Part shown: one piece after another, positions 1 through 7,335 of the stretch | How the letters are laid out: each line of letters begins with the position of its first letter | Numbering within the stretch: the first letter of the stretch is position 1 | Assembly: GCA_023262065.1 (NCBI GenBank) | Contig: JALRDW010000114.1 | Location: 1-18,769, forward strand | Source of the DNA: Acidimicrobiia bacterium | GTDB lineage: Bacteria > Actinomycetota > Acidimicrobiia > IMCC26256 | DNA length: 18,769 nucleotides | Direction: 5' to 3' | The notes under the pieces: generated by a model | Database searches by the model: none | Told to the model about the DNA's origin: nothing | What the model saw: the letters and a program-made list of their open reading frames with translations, nothing else | Made by a program: the position numbers and the translations under genes

Positions 1-297
1 CTGTTCCTCGGCGTCAGCCAGGGACCCGCCACCCCGATCTTCGCCGTGCGTCACCAGGTGCACCTCGGCGAGGGCGGGACGCCGGTGACCGTCGACTTCG
101 AACGGATCCCCTTGCCGGCCGGTTCGTACTTCCTCTGGTTCGGCGCGTACGAGCCGGCGACCCGGGCCGAGGTCACGCCGTGGCAGCCGATCGGACCGCT
201 GCTCGTGGAGGGCGGTCGGCGCCTGGATCCGACCCCGCGGGCCATCGTGCGGCTCTCCCCCGTCTACGTCCCCGCGTCGTGGAGCACGGGGACCTGA
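1..297 (+). CDS. Wzt-like ABC transporter ATPase, C-terminal part only
   Basis: Partial gene: the window opens in frame inside it, and 98 residues are visible before the TGA at 295-297. They form a beta-rich stretch with LFLGVSQG near the start, TPIFAVRHQVHL, and a PLPAGSYFLWFGAY block. This pattern resembles the C-terminal carbohydrate-binding domain of Wzt-type ATPases, which sits behind the nucleotide-binding domain and recognises the glycan cap before ABC-2 export across the inner membrane. No Walker or ABC signature motif is in the visible part, so the transporter assignment rests on this domain alone. The next gene starts five bases after the stop, consistent with one operon. If correct, the cluster exports finished glycan by an ABC route. 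It could instead be another small beta-sandwich protein. Confidence 0.6.
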   Translation: MFLGVSQGPATPIFAVRHQVHLGEGGTPVTVDFERIPLPAGSYFLWFGAYEPATRAEVTPWQPIGPLLVEGGRRLDPTPRAIVRLSPVYVPASWSTGT

Positions 298-302
298 CCC
301 GC

Positions 303-1262
303 ATGACCGACGGTACGACGCGGACTCCGCAGCCCCTCGTCTCGGTCGTGATCCCCGCGTACAACGCCGCGGGCTACCTCGCGCCGACCATCGAGTCGGT
401 TCTGGCCCAGACCTACCGCCCGATCGAGGTGCTCGTCGTCGACGACGGGTCGAGCGACGACACCGTGGCGATCGCGCGGTCGTTCGGCGATCCGGTCCGG
501 GTCATCGAGCAGGAGAACCGAGGACCCGCCGGAGCCCGGAACACCGGGTTCGCCGGCGCGCGTGGCGACATCATCGCCCTGCTCGACGCCGACGACCTGT
601 GGATGCCGGAACGGCTCACCGCGTGCGTCGACCTCCTGCAGTCGGACCCGACCCTCGGCTTCGTGACGACCGACGCGTACCTCATCGAGGAGGACACCCT
701 CACCGAACGGCGGTACTACGGCGACTACCAGCGGTACCCGTTCCCGGCGCGGGGTGCCCAGCTCGACGAGATCGCGAAACGCAACTTCGTGTTCGTGTCG
801 GCGGTCTTCGACCGTCGGCTCTTCGACCTCGTCGGGGCGCGCCTCGACGAGCGGCTCTGGGGTACCGAGGACTACGACCTCTGGACCCGCTTCCTCCTCG
901 CCGGGGCCGAGGCGGGGCTCGTCCCCGAGCCCCTCGCGTGGTACCGGGTACGGGCCGACAGCGTGAGCCGGGCCCGGGCCCGGCAGTGGCGCGCCCACCT
1001 CGCAGTGCTCGAACGACACTTGCCGAGCCTGTGGCTGCGCGGAGCCCACGGCCGACCGCAGGACGCCTACGACATCGGCGTGGAACTGGCCCGCCGCGGC
1101 GACCGCCGGCTCGCGCTGTGGTTCATCACCCACGCAGTGCGCGACCCCGGTGCTCGGGGGTTCCGGCGGGTTCGGTACGCGATCGGTGGCATCTGGGCCG
1201 TCCTCGTCGGGCGACGCGCGGGAACGACCGCCGCCACCGGACCGACGGAGGTGGCGGCATGA
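303..1262 (+). CDS. GT2 family glycosyltransferase
   Basis: This 319-residue protein begins at the ATG at 303, five bases after the upstream stop. The GT2 (GT-A fold) hallmarks lie in order: VSVVIPAYNAAGYL at about 13-26, VLVVDDGSSDDT at 43-54, the ENRGPAGARN segment at 71-80, the metal/nucleotide-sugar motif DADD at 95-98, and the probable catalytic-base region GTEDYDLW at 187-194. It should transfer a sugar from an activated nucleotide donor to a growing glycan on the cytoplasmic side. The C-terminal tail (about 270-319) is basic and has a hydrophobic patch, IGGIWAVLVG, that could touch the membrane. The stop overlaps the next ATG as ATGA, so translation is probably coupled to the sulfotransferase at 1259. 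Donor and linkage cannot be told from sequence. An upstream in-frame extension to 180 is not conserved-looking and overlaps the previous gene. Confidence 0.93.
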   Translation: MTDGTTRTPQPLVSVVIPAYNAAGYLAPTIESVLAQTYRPIEVLVVDDGSSDDTVAIARSFGDPVRVIEQENRGPAGARNTGFAGARGDIIALLDADDLWMPERLTACVDLLQSDPTLGFVTTDAYLIEEDTLTERRYYGDYQRYPFPARGAQLDEIAKRNFVFVSAVFDRRLFDLVGARLDERLWGTEDYDLWTRFLLAGAEAGLVPEPLAWYRVRADSVSRARARQWRAHLAVLERHLPSLWLRGAHGRPQDAYDIGVELARRGDRRLALWFITHAVRDPGARGFRRVRYAIGGIWAVLVGRRAGTTAATGPTEVAA

Positions 1263-2248
1263 GCGGGTCGGCCCGCCTCGTGCTGCTGGTGGGCGCGCCC
1301 CGATCGGGCACGACATGGCTCCAGACCATGCTCGGCGCGCACCCGGACGTCGCAACGCCGCAGGAGACCGATCTGTTCAGCCGGTTCCTCCAGCCGCTCC
1401 ACGACTCCTGGACCCGCGAGGTGCGCGGCGGACCCGACGGCTGGGCCAAGCGCCGGTACAAGGGGTTGCACTCGGTGCTCACCGACGAGGAGTTCATCGC
1501 CATCGGACGGTCGATGCTCGAGACGGTGACCGACCGGGCCACCGCGCTCAAGCCCGGGGCGACCGTCGTGGTCGAGAAGACGCCGTCCCACAGCACCTGC
1601 GCGCCGGCGATCGCCGCGTTCGCGCCCGACGCCATCGTCGTCCACCTCGTCCGGGACGGGCGCGACGCGGCCGCGTCGATGCTGGCCGCCGGTCGGTCCT
1701 GGGGCGGGTGGTGGGCACCGCGCACCACCGCCCGCGCGGCGGCGGTCTGGGCACAGCACGTACTCGGCGCGCGCGACTGCGCGGCCGGCAACCCGTACCT
1801 CGAACTGCGGTACGAGGAGCTCCGGGCCGATGGGCCGGTCGCACTGCGCCGGGTGTTCGAGCACTGCCGCATCGCCACGACCCCGGCCGAGTGCGCCGAA
1901 CTCCTCGACTCGTTCACGCTCGACCGCATGGCGGCGGGCGACGGCTCCATCGTCATCGGGGGCGCGTTCGCCGGGATCGCCGGCGAACGGAGCGAACCGG
2001 CGGGCTTCTTCGGGGCGGGCGGATCCGGCGGTTGGCGTGACGGTTGGACGGCCGAGGACCGGCTGACCTTCGACGCGGTGGCCGGCGACCTCCTCGTCGA
2101 CCTCGGTTACGAGGCGGACCGCACCTGGGCGGGCACCGAGGCGACGCGACGACGGTTCGCACGGCGCGTCATGCGGCGCCGGAGACGTGCGGAGTTCCTC
2201 GGTCGCCTCGGCGCCCGGGGCGCGGCGTTGGAGCGCGGACTGCCGTGA
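1259..2248 (+). CDS. Sulfotransferase family protein (first of five)
   Basis: This 329-residue protein starts at an ATG preceded by GGAGG at 1247-1251, with seven bases of spacing. The phosphate loop GAPRSGTTWL at 12-21 matches the 5'-phosphosulfate binding loop of PAPS-dependent sulfotransferases. EKTPSHS at 106-112 is a block typical of bacterial carbohydrate sulfotransferases. VRDGRDAAAS at 131-140 holds the 3'-phosphate pair Arg132 and Ser140 at the usual spacing of eight. YEEL follows in the C-terminal half. The expected reaction is transfer of sulfate from PAPS to a sugar hydroxyl. There is no signal peptide, so it would act in the cytoplasm before export. The basic C-terminus (RRRFARRVMRRRRRAEF) may bind polyanion or membrane. 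It sits between two glycosyltransferase-like genes in a coupled operon. The acceptor is unknown. Confidence 0.9.
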   Translation: MSGSARLVLLVGAPRSGTTWLQTMLGAHPDVATPQETDLFSRFLQPLHDSWTREVRGGPDGWAKRRYKGLHSVLTDEEFIAIGRSMLETVTDRATALKPGATVVVEKTPSHSTCAPAIAAFAPDAIVVHLVRDGRDAAASMLAAGRSWGGWWAPRTTARAAAVWAQHVLGARDCAAGNPYLELRYEELRADGPVALRRVFEHCRIATTPAECAELLDSFTLDRMAAGDGSIVIGGAFAGIAGERSEPAGFFGAGGSGGWRDGWTAEDRLTFDAVAGDLLVDLGYEADRTWAGTEATRRRFARRVMRRRRRAEFLGRLGARGAALERGLP

Positions 2249-3105
2249 TGCACGTCGCAACCGTCCACTGGCGGGACCCGCGCTGGATCGCGCCCCAGAC
2301 CCGGTTCCTGCGCCGGCACCTCCCGGAGCACCGCACCTGGGCCGCGATCGAGGGCATCCCGGAGCCGGATGCGCTCGCGTTCGACACCGCACTCGAGCTC
2401 GAGGGCTCCCACCCCGAGAAGCTCAACGAACTCGCACGTCGCATTGCGGCTGAGGCTGATCCCGCGGACCTGGTCCTGTTCGTCGACGGCGACGCGTTCC
2501 CGATCGCTCCCATCGACGCCTCGCTGCTGGGTGGTACGCCGCTCGCCGCCGTGCGTCGCGACGAGAACCTCGGCGACCCGCAGCCGCATCCGTGCTTCTG
2601 CCTCACGACCGTGGGCTACTGGACCGAGATCGGCGGCGACTGGCGCCGCGGGCACACCTGGGTGAACGGCGCGGGCGAGACCGTGAGCGACACGGGCGGC
2701 AACCTGCTCGGCATCCTCGAGGCCCGTGGTGACGAGTGGCGGCCGCTCCTGCGGTCGAACCGGATCGACCTGCACCCGCTCTGGTTCGCGGTCTACGGCG
2801 ACGTCGCCTACCACCACGGGGCGGGCTTCCGCGACCGGGTCGCCCGGGTCACGACCGCCGAGGCCCGTGAGCGGGCCCGGGCCGCCGCCGCCGGCACCAT
2901 GATCCCGGCCGGCGTGCCCCTGCTGGCGCGGGCCGAGCGCTCCCTGCGGTACCGGGCGGCGATGCGACGCTACGAGGCCGAGGTCGCCGCGGGAGCCGAG
3001 GCCGACCGGGCCCTCGCCGACGAGGTCTACGAGGCCCTCCGCGTGGACGATGATTTCATCCGCCGCCTCACCGATGCACCGAACGATCCCGAGGAGTCGC
3101 CATGA
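2248..3105 (+). CDS. Putative GT-A-like glycosyltransferase
   Basis: This 285-residue protein starts at the ATG at 2248, whose first base is the last base of the preceding TGA. I do not recognise the family firmly. The clearest signal is LVLFVDGDAFPI at 75-86: a hydrophobic strand ending in an Asp-Gly-Asp motif, as in the metal-binding DxD of GT-A nucleotide-sugar transferases. It is preceded by HPEKLNELARRI at 55-66, and a later YHHGAGFRDR at 188-197 could supply a metal- or acceptor-binding histidine pair. The last 80 residues are rich in Ala, Arg and Glu and predicted helical (RAAMRRYEAEVAAGAEADRA). The location between a sulfotransferase and a methyltransferase supports a role in assembling or modifying the glycan. 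No signal peptide or membrane segment is seen. A non-catalytic or different nucleotidyl-sugar enzyme remains possible. Confidence 0.6.
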   Translation: MHVATVHWRDPRWIAPQTRFLRRHLPEHRTWAAIEGIPEPDALAFDTALELEGSHPEKLNELARRIAAEADPADLVLFVDGDAFPIAPIDASLLGGTPLAAVRRDENLGDPQPHPCFCLTTVGYWTEIGGDWRRGHTWVNGAGETVSDTGGNLLGILEARGDEWRPLLRSNRIDLHPLWFAVYGDVAYHHGAGFRDRVARVTTAEARERARAAAAGTMIPAGVPLLARAERSLRYRAAMRRYEAEVAAGAEADRALADEVYEALRVDDDFIRRLTDAPNDPEESP

Positions 3106-3830
3106 GTCGCATCCAGTCACGCCTGCGGGGGGTCCGTCGTCGGACCGCGACCGTCCTGCAGTCGCTCGCCGATGCCGCGGCACCGCCGCGCAGCCAGCAC
3201 GAGCTGCGCTCCTCCGTCGGCGGACTGTGGGACCGGATGGGATCGCTGCAGTTCGACTTCCTCGTCGCGCAGGGCCTCGGTACCGACGACTACCTCCTTG
3301 ACCTCGGATGCGGAGTGATGCGAGGCGGCCGACACTTCGTGCGGTACCTCGACGCCGGCCACTACTGCGGCGTCGACATCGACGCAGAGATGATCGAGGG
3401 CGGCGAACGACAGCTCGCGGCGGACGGACTCGCCGCCAAGGGTGCCCGCCTGCGCGTCACCGACACGTTCGACGTCGACTTCGGCCAGCCCTTCGACGCG
3501 GCGATCGCACAGTCGGTGTTCACCCACCTCCCGCTCAACTCGATCTGGGCCGCGCTCGCCAACGTGAGCGCGAACCTGCGCGAGGGCGGCGTGTTCTACG
3601 CCACCTTCTTCCGCGGACCCGACGGCCCCGAGCGTCTCGTGCCGATCCAGCAACCGTGCGAGGAGGGTCGCCAGCCGGTGCGCACCTTCGCGGAGCGGAA
3701 CCACTACCACTACTCGCCCGATGACTTCCGGCGACTGTGCGAGAACCTGCCGCTCGAACCCCGCGACATCGGTGACTGGGGCCACCCGCGCGGCCAGCAG
3801 ATGATGGCGTTCACCAGGACCGGCGCTTGA
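3102..3830 (+). CDS. Class I SAM-dependent methyltransferase
   Basis: This 242-residue protein starts at an ATG with GAGGAG at 3091-3096, five bases upstream, and overlaps the previous stop as ATGA. The Rossmann-type SAM-binding core is clear: motif I YLLDLGCGVMRGG at 64-76, the ribose-binding acid in YCGVDIDAEMI at 88-98, a motif II/III region DAAIAQSVFTHLP at 132-144, and a post-core strand EGGVFYATFF at 161-170. Proteins of this type methylate sugars, glycan hydroxyls or small molecules. The target here is inferred to be a sugar of the encoded polysaccharide because every neighbour is a glycan enzyme. The N-terminal 40 residues are basic and helical. It may be an O-methyltransferase, but nothing in the sequence fixes the atom methylated. 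Confidence 0.88.
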   Translation: MSRIQSRLRGVRRRTATVLQSLADAAAPPRSQHELRSSVGGLWDRMGSLQFDFLVAQGLGTDDYLLDLGCGVMRGGRHFVRYLDAGHYCGVDIDAEMIEGGERQLAADGLAAKGARLRVTDTFDVDFGQPFDAAIAQSVFTHLPLNSIWAALANVSANLREGGVFYATFFRGPDGPERLVPIQQPCEEGRQPVRTFAERNHYHYSPDDFRRLCENLPLEPRDIGDWGHPRGQQMMAFTRTGA

Positions 3831-4747
3831 CCGCGATCGTCATCCTCGGGATGCACCGCAGCGGCACCTCCGCGATCACCCGCGCGCTCAACCTGCTCGG
3901 AGCCGAGATCGGACCGACCGCCGACCTCGGGCAGTACTGGGAGAGCCAGCGCATGCGCGTCCCGCTCGACGCGGTGCTCGCCGCGTTCGACGGCGCATGG
4001 GACGCACCCGGCGTCATGCCCGAGGGTTGGGAGCGCACCGCCGCGGTCCGGGCCGTCGAGCCGCAAGCTCGCGCCGCGCTCGCGGCGTACGGCGAACCCG
4101 AGGTGATGGTCTGGAAGGACCCGCGGGCCTGCCTCGAGATGCCGTTCTGGCGACCGCTCCTCGGCGGCGATCCGGTGGTGGTCCTCATCCATCGCCACCC
4201 CGAGGAGGTGTGGGGCTCGCTCGACACCCGCAACGGATTCGGGCCGGGTCTGTCGTTCGCGCTGTGGGAGCGCTACAACGCCGACGCGCTGCGCGGTGCG
4301 GCCGGCCTGCGCACCGTCGTGCTCGCCTACGGCGACCTCGTCGAACGTCCGGTGGAGGTGACGACCGGGCTCGTGGCGACCCTCGCCGGCTGGGGGGTGC
4401 ACCTCCCCGGTGATCCCGCGACCACCGACATGGAGCTGCGGGCCGACGCCCGCCACCACCGCGCCGCGGCGACCTTCGACCACCCGAGCGCCACCGCCTC
4501 ACAGCGGCGCCTGTTCGCCGCGCTCGCCGGGGCCGAGGGTGTGCACGACTCGTTCGTCGCCCCGACCATCGACCCGCCCGACCCGTCGAGCGTCGAGTTG
4601 ATCGACATGCGCCGGCAACTGCGGGCGGTGCGGCAGGACCTCTGGCGGTCGCGCACCGCGTACCGGCGCCTCGCCGGGTCGCGCCGCAACCTCCTCGCGA
4701 AGGTGCTGCGGCCGGAGCGGGGTGTTGCGGACCCGGGGATAGCGTGA
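3827..4747 (+). CDS. Sulfotransferase family protein (GMHRSGTS type), TTG start
   Basis: This 306-residue protein has a TTG start at 3827 that overlaps the upstream TGA (TTGA). AGGA lies at 3816-3819. The next in-frame ATG is residue 9, inside the phosphate loop, so a later start would destroy the fold. VILGMHRSGTSAI at 5-17 is the PAPS 5'-phosphate loop of a bacterial sulfotransferase-like family. WKDPRACLEMPFW at 96-108 is the family's second block. IHRHPEEVWGS at 121-131 places Arg123 and Ser131 at the 3'-phosphate spacing. It is followed by ALWERYN. The C-terminal 60 residues are Arg-rich and helical (MRRQLRAVRQDLWRSRTAYR), possibly a coiled coil. Expected role: cytoplasmic sulfation of the glycan. 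Some members of this fold are annotated only as nucleotide-binding, so activity is inferred. Confidence 0.85.
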   Translation: MTAIVILGMHRSGTSAITRALNLLGAEIGPTADLGQYWESQRMRVPLDAVLAAFDGAWDAPGVMPEGWERTAAVRAVEPQARAALAAYGEPEVMVWKDPRACLEMPFWRPLLGGDPVVVLIHRHPEEVWGSLDTRNGFGPGLSFALWERYNADALRGAAGLRTVVLAYGDLVERPVEVTTGLVATLAGWGVHLPGDPATTDMELRADARHHRAAATFDHPSATASQRRLFAALAGAEGVHDSFVAPTIDPPDPSSVELIDMRRQLRAVRQDLWRSRTAYRRLAGSRRNLLAKVLRPERGVADPGIA

Positions 4748-5442
4748 CCACGATGCAGCCGCTCGACCCGAGGATCGTGATCACCGGCACCGGTCGGTCG
4801 GGCACGACGCTCCTCGTGCAGATCCTCACGGACCTGGGCTTCGACACCGGCTTCTCCGCGGACGCCCGGATCGACGAGTCGACGAACGCCGGTCTCGAGA
4901 CCCGACTCGACGCGCCCGACGCGCCGCGCATCGTCAAGAGCCCCAACCTCTCGCGCCGCCTCGACGAGATCCTCACCGCCGGTGCCGCAGTGGTCGAGCA
5001 CGTCATCATCCCGATGCGGGACCTCGAGGTCGCCGCGGCGAGTCGGGTCCGGGCGACCCGGTACGGCTCCAACCTGCACGTGCGGGGCGGGCTGTTGGGC
5101 ACGACGAACGCGGCCAAGCAGCAGGAGGCGCTCGCGCTCCTGAACTACCAGCTCATGTACACGCTCGCGAAGCACGACGTGCCGCACACGCTGCTGCTGT
5201 TCCCCCGGTTCGCGAACGACGGCGACTACCTCTACGAGCACCTCTCGTTCCTCGACCCGGCGATCCCGCGGGAGCGGTGGGTCGAGGTCGTGGCCGCCCG
5301 GGCGCGCCCGGAGCTCATCCATGAGACCCCGCTCACGAAGGGTGAGGAGGTGGCGGCCCGCGCCGGCACGACCTACAACCGGTTCATCGGGCGGCCCCTG
5401 CGCGGGGTGCGGCGCCTGCTCGGGGGCGGCACGCGCCCGTGA
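4744..5442 (+). CDS. Sulfotransferase-like protein (GTGRSGTT type), short
   Basis: This 232-residue protein starts at the GTG at 4744 (GTGA overlap with the previous stop, GGGGA at 4735-4739). An ATG three codons later at 4753 is the alternative. IVITGTGRSGTTLLVQIL at 11-28 is a P-loop of the sulfotransferase fold, and LTDLGFDTGF follows at 28-37. RIVKSPNL at 62-69 carries a conserved-looking lysine, and IPMRDLEVAAAS at 89-100 places Arg92 and Ser100 exactly eight apart, as in the 3'-phosphate site. It is shorter than most sulfotransferases and lacks an obvious YEdL block. The last 30 residues are basic (RFIGRPLRGVRRLLGG). It lies between another sulfotransferase and a GT2 enzyme in the same coupled run. 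Sulfation is the best guess, but a kinase-like or structural relative is possible. Confidence 0.75.
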   Translation: MTTMQPLDPRIVITGTGRSGTTLLVQILTDLGFDTGFSADARIDESTNAGLETRLDAPDAPRIVKSPNLSRRLDEILTAGAAVVEHVIIPMRDLEVAAASRVRATRYGSNLHVRGGLLGTTNAAKQQEALALLNYQLMYTLAKHDVPHTLLLFPRFANDGDYLYEHLSFLDPAIPRERWVEVVAARARPELIHETPLTKGEEVAARAGTTYNRFIGRPLRGVRRLLGGGTRP

Positions 5443-6224
5443 GCGCGCCCGGCCCGGCCGAGGTCACCGTCCACCTGGCGAGCCTCAACACGCGGGCGGT
5501 CACCGAGTTGTGCATCCGCTCGCTGCGGGAGCACGCGGGCATGCCGTTCGAACTCGTCGTGGGCGACTGCGGCTCGACCGACGGATCGCTCGAGATGCTC
5601 CGCCGCATGGAGTCCGAGGGCTGGCTGCGCCTCGAGGTCGCGCCCGAGGGACGCCGCCACCCGGACTGGCTCGACCGCTGGCTCGCGGCGTGCACGACCC
5701 GGTACCTCGTGTTCTCCGACTCCGACGTGGAGTACCGCGCCCCGGACTGGCTCGTGGACATGGTCACGACAGCCCGCACCCGGGAGGCCGCGCTGGTCTG
5801 CGGCCGCATGCAGCACCCGCCGGCGACCTTCGTCCACCCGAAGACCGGGGCGGCACGACGGCTCGCGCCCCGGCCGACGCCGTGGCTGCTGCTGCTCGAC
5901 GTCGAGCAGGTGCGCGGACGGGTCGACGCGTCGTTCCGGTACGAGGACGTCCCCGACCCCGACGCGTTCGGCGGCAAGGTGGCCTACGACGTCGCTGCCG
6001 CGTACTTCCGTGAACTCGAGCGGGCCGGACTCACCTGGGCGGAGATGCCCGAGGCCTGGCAGTCCCACTACCGCCACTACGGCGGCCTCACGTGGCTCGG
6101 CGCGCGCGGCGACGGCGTGGCGCTGCGGCGACGGGTCAAGCAGCTCGCGAAGCTCACCACCGTGCGGCGACACCTCGCCCGGGCGCGCCGCCGTCACTGG
6201 GGCGAGCCGAGCACCTCGTCGTAG
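5439..6224 (+). CDS. GT2 family glycosyltransferase
   Basis: This 261-residue protein starts at a GTG that overlaps the preceding stop (GTGA). It has the GT-A order of a family 2 enzyme: VTVHLASLNTRAVTE at 9-23, FELVVGDCGSTDGSLEML at 37-54, RYLVFSDSDVEYRAPDWL at 88-105 with the Asp-Ser-Asp metal motif at 94-96, and an acceptor-side region with RYEDVPDPDAFGGKVAYD at 167-184. The usual DDGS is DCGS here. The C-terminal half ends in a very basic tail (VKQLAKLTTVRRHLARARRRHW). It is the last gene of the first plus-strand run. Its 3' end overlaps the 3' end of the convergent GT4 gene by 31 bases. Donor and acceptor are unknown. Confidence 0.9.
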   Translation: MSAPGPAEVTVHLASLNTRAVTELCIRSLREHAGMPFELVVGDCGSTDGSLEMLRRMESEGWLRLEVAPEGRRHPDWLDRWLAACTTRYLVFSDSDVEYRAPDWLVDMVTTARTREAALVCGRMQHPPATFVHPKTGAARRLAPRPTPWLLLLDVEQVRGRVDASFRYEDVPDPDAFGGKVAYDVAAAYFRELERAGLTWAEMPEAWQSHYRHYGGLTWLGARGDGVALRRRVKQLAKLTTVRRHLARARRRHWGEPSTSS

Positions 6225-7318
6225 ACCTCCCGGAGCTGCGCGCCGACGTTGATCGGGGAACGCGCCTCGGCGATACGGGCCATCGCCGTCCCGAACCCGG
6301 ACCGGGCCGACGCGTCGAGGAGTGCCGTGACGATCGCACCCGCGAGCGCGTCGGGGTCCCGCGGGGGGATGACCCACCCCGTCGCGTCCGTCCGCACGGT
6401 GTCGCCGAGCGCGCCCACATCGGAGACGACGAGCGGCACCCGGTTCGCGTAGGCGTCCTGGAGCACCGCGCTCTGGGACTCGAACGCGGTGTAGGGCAGG
6501 ACGTTGACGTGGGCGCGGGCGTAGAGCTCCGCCTTCCGGAGGGCGGTCGCGTACCCGATCTCGGCGACCACCCTCGGGTCTCGGGCCGCCGCCGACCGCA
6601 CGGTGTCCTCCACGTCGGCGAACCCCCGACCGGCGATGACGAACCGACACTCGATCTCGGCCGGGATGCGGTTGATGGCCTCGAGGAGGACGTCGAGCCC
6701 CTTGTTGCGCCGGAACGTGCCGAAGAAGAGCACCTCGGGCGGTCCGTCATGCGGCCCGGACCCGACCGGCGGGGCCGGGATGACCTGGATCGGCACGTGG
6801 TGGATCCGTCTCGCGTCGAGGTCGAACTCCTCGAGCAGTCGCCGCCCCACCCACTCGTGGTGCACGACGATCGCACCGGCGGCCGCGTACTCGCGCTCGA
6901 GCGCGCGCCGTTGGGCACCGACGGGCAGGCGGCGCTGGTGCGGGATGACGTCGTGGACCGTCGAGACGAGCGGGACCCGACGGGCGAGGGCCCCGAGGGA
7001 GAGCGCATCGACGAACGGGTTGAGGTAGATGACGTGCGCAAGGTCGGGTCGCCGCTCCCGCACCGCCCGGGATCGGGCCCGCATCCGAGCCAGGTACGTG
7101 TTCGCGCGCGACGCCGCCCACCGGACCGATCCCTCGGCCGTGCGCTCGTCGACCCCCGGGAGGGACTCGAGGAGCTCCACCCCCGGGAGGTCGGTGACCA
7201 CCGGATCATCGGGACGCGGCGTGGCGTGCACCAGCAGGCGGTCACCCGGGCGCACGACCCCACCGGCGAGCGCGAGCTCCTCCCGCCGCAGGTAGGGCCA
7301 GTACCAGTAGATGTCCAC
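6194..7318 (-). CDS. GT4 family glycosyltransferase
   Basis: This 374-residue protein has its start placed at the GTG at 7318 (complement). That start lies 17 bases after the stop of the upstream minus gene, has a G-rich stretch (GGGGGA) just upstream, and directly precedes MDIYWYWPYLRREE. The open frame runs on to 7567, but that extension overlaps the GT2 gene and looks like a shadow. The GT-B fold features are VPLVSTVHDVIPHQRR at 115-130, VLFFGTFRRNKGLDVLLEA at 196-214, RFVIAGRGF at 225-233, and the donor-site block at 275-308 (PYTAFESQSAVLQDAYA, then PLVVSDVGALGDTV). In that block the usual EX7E reads Glu280-x7-Asp288. It should be a retaining glycosyltransferase using a nucleotide sugar. 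It is the promoter-distal gene of the four-gene minus operon. Confidence 0.9.
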   Translation of the reverse strand: MDIYWYWPYLRREELALAGGVVRPGDRLLVHATPRPDDPVVTDLPGVELLESLPGVDERTAEGSVRWAASRANTYLARMRARSRAVRERRPDLAHVIYLNPFVDALSLGALARRVPLVSTVHDVIPHQRRLPVGAQRRALEREYAAAGAIVVHHEWVGRRLLEEFDLDARRIHHVPIQVIPAPPVGSGPHDGPPEVLFFGTFRRNKGLDVLLEAINRIPAEIECRFVIAGRGFADVEDTVRSAAARDPRVVAEIGYATALRKAELYARAHVNVLPYTAFESQSAVLQDAYANRVPLVVSDVGALGDTVRTDATGWVIPPRDPDALAGAIVTALLDASARSGFGTAMARIAEARSPINVGAQLREVYDEVLGSPQ

Positions 7319-7335
7319 GCCGTCCCCCGTCCCGA

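Noticed and set aside
264..1355. Long open frame on the minus strand opposite the first GT2 gene
   Set aside because: Arg/Pro/Gly/Val-rich product with no recognisable motif; an antisense shadow of a high-GC gene whose plus frame carries full GT2 motifs.
1067..2392. Long minus-strand open frame opposite the first sulfotransferase
   Set aside because: No family features, spans two plus genes and their junction, and the plus frame has clear P-loop and RDGRD motifs.
5373..6650. Minus-strand open frame of about 425 codons covering the convergent junction
   Set aside because: It runs through parts of two unrelated genes in a third frame, and its product has the low-complexity look of a shadow frame.
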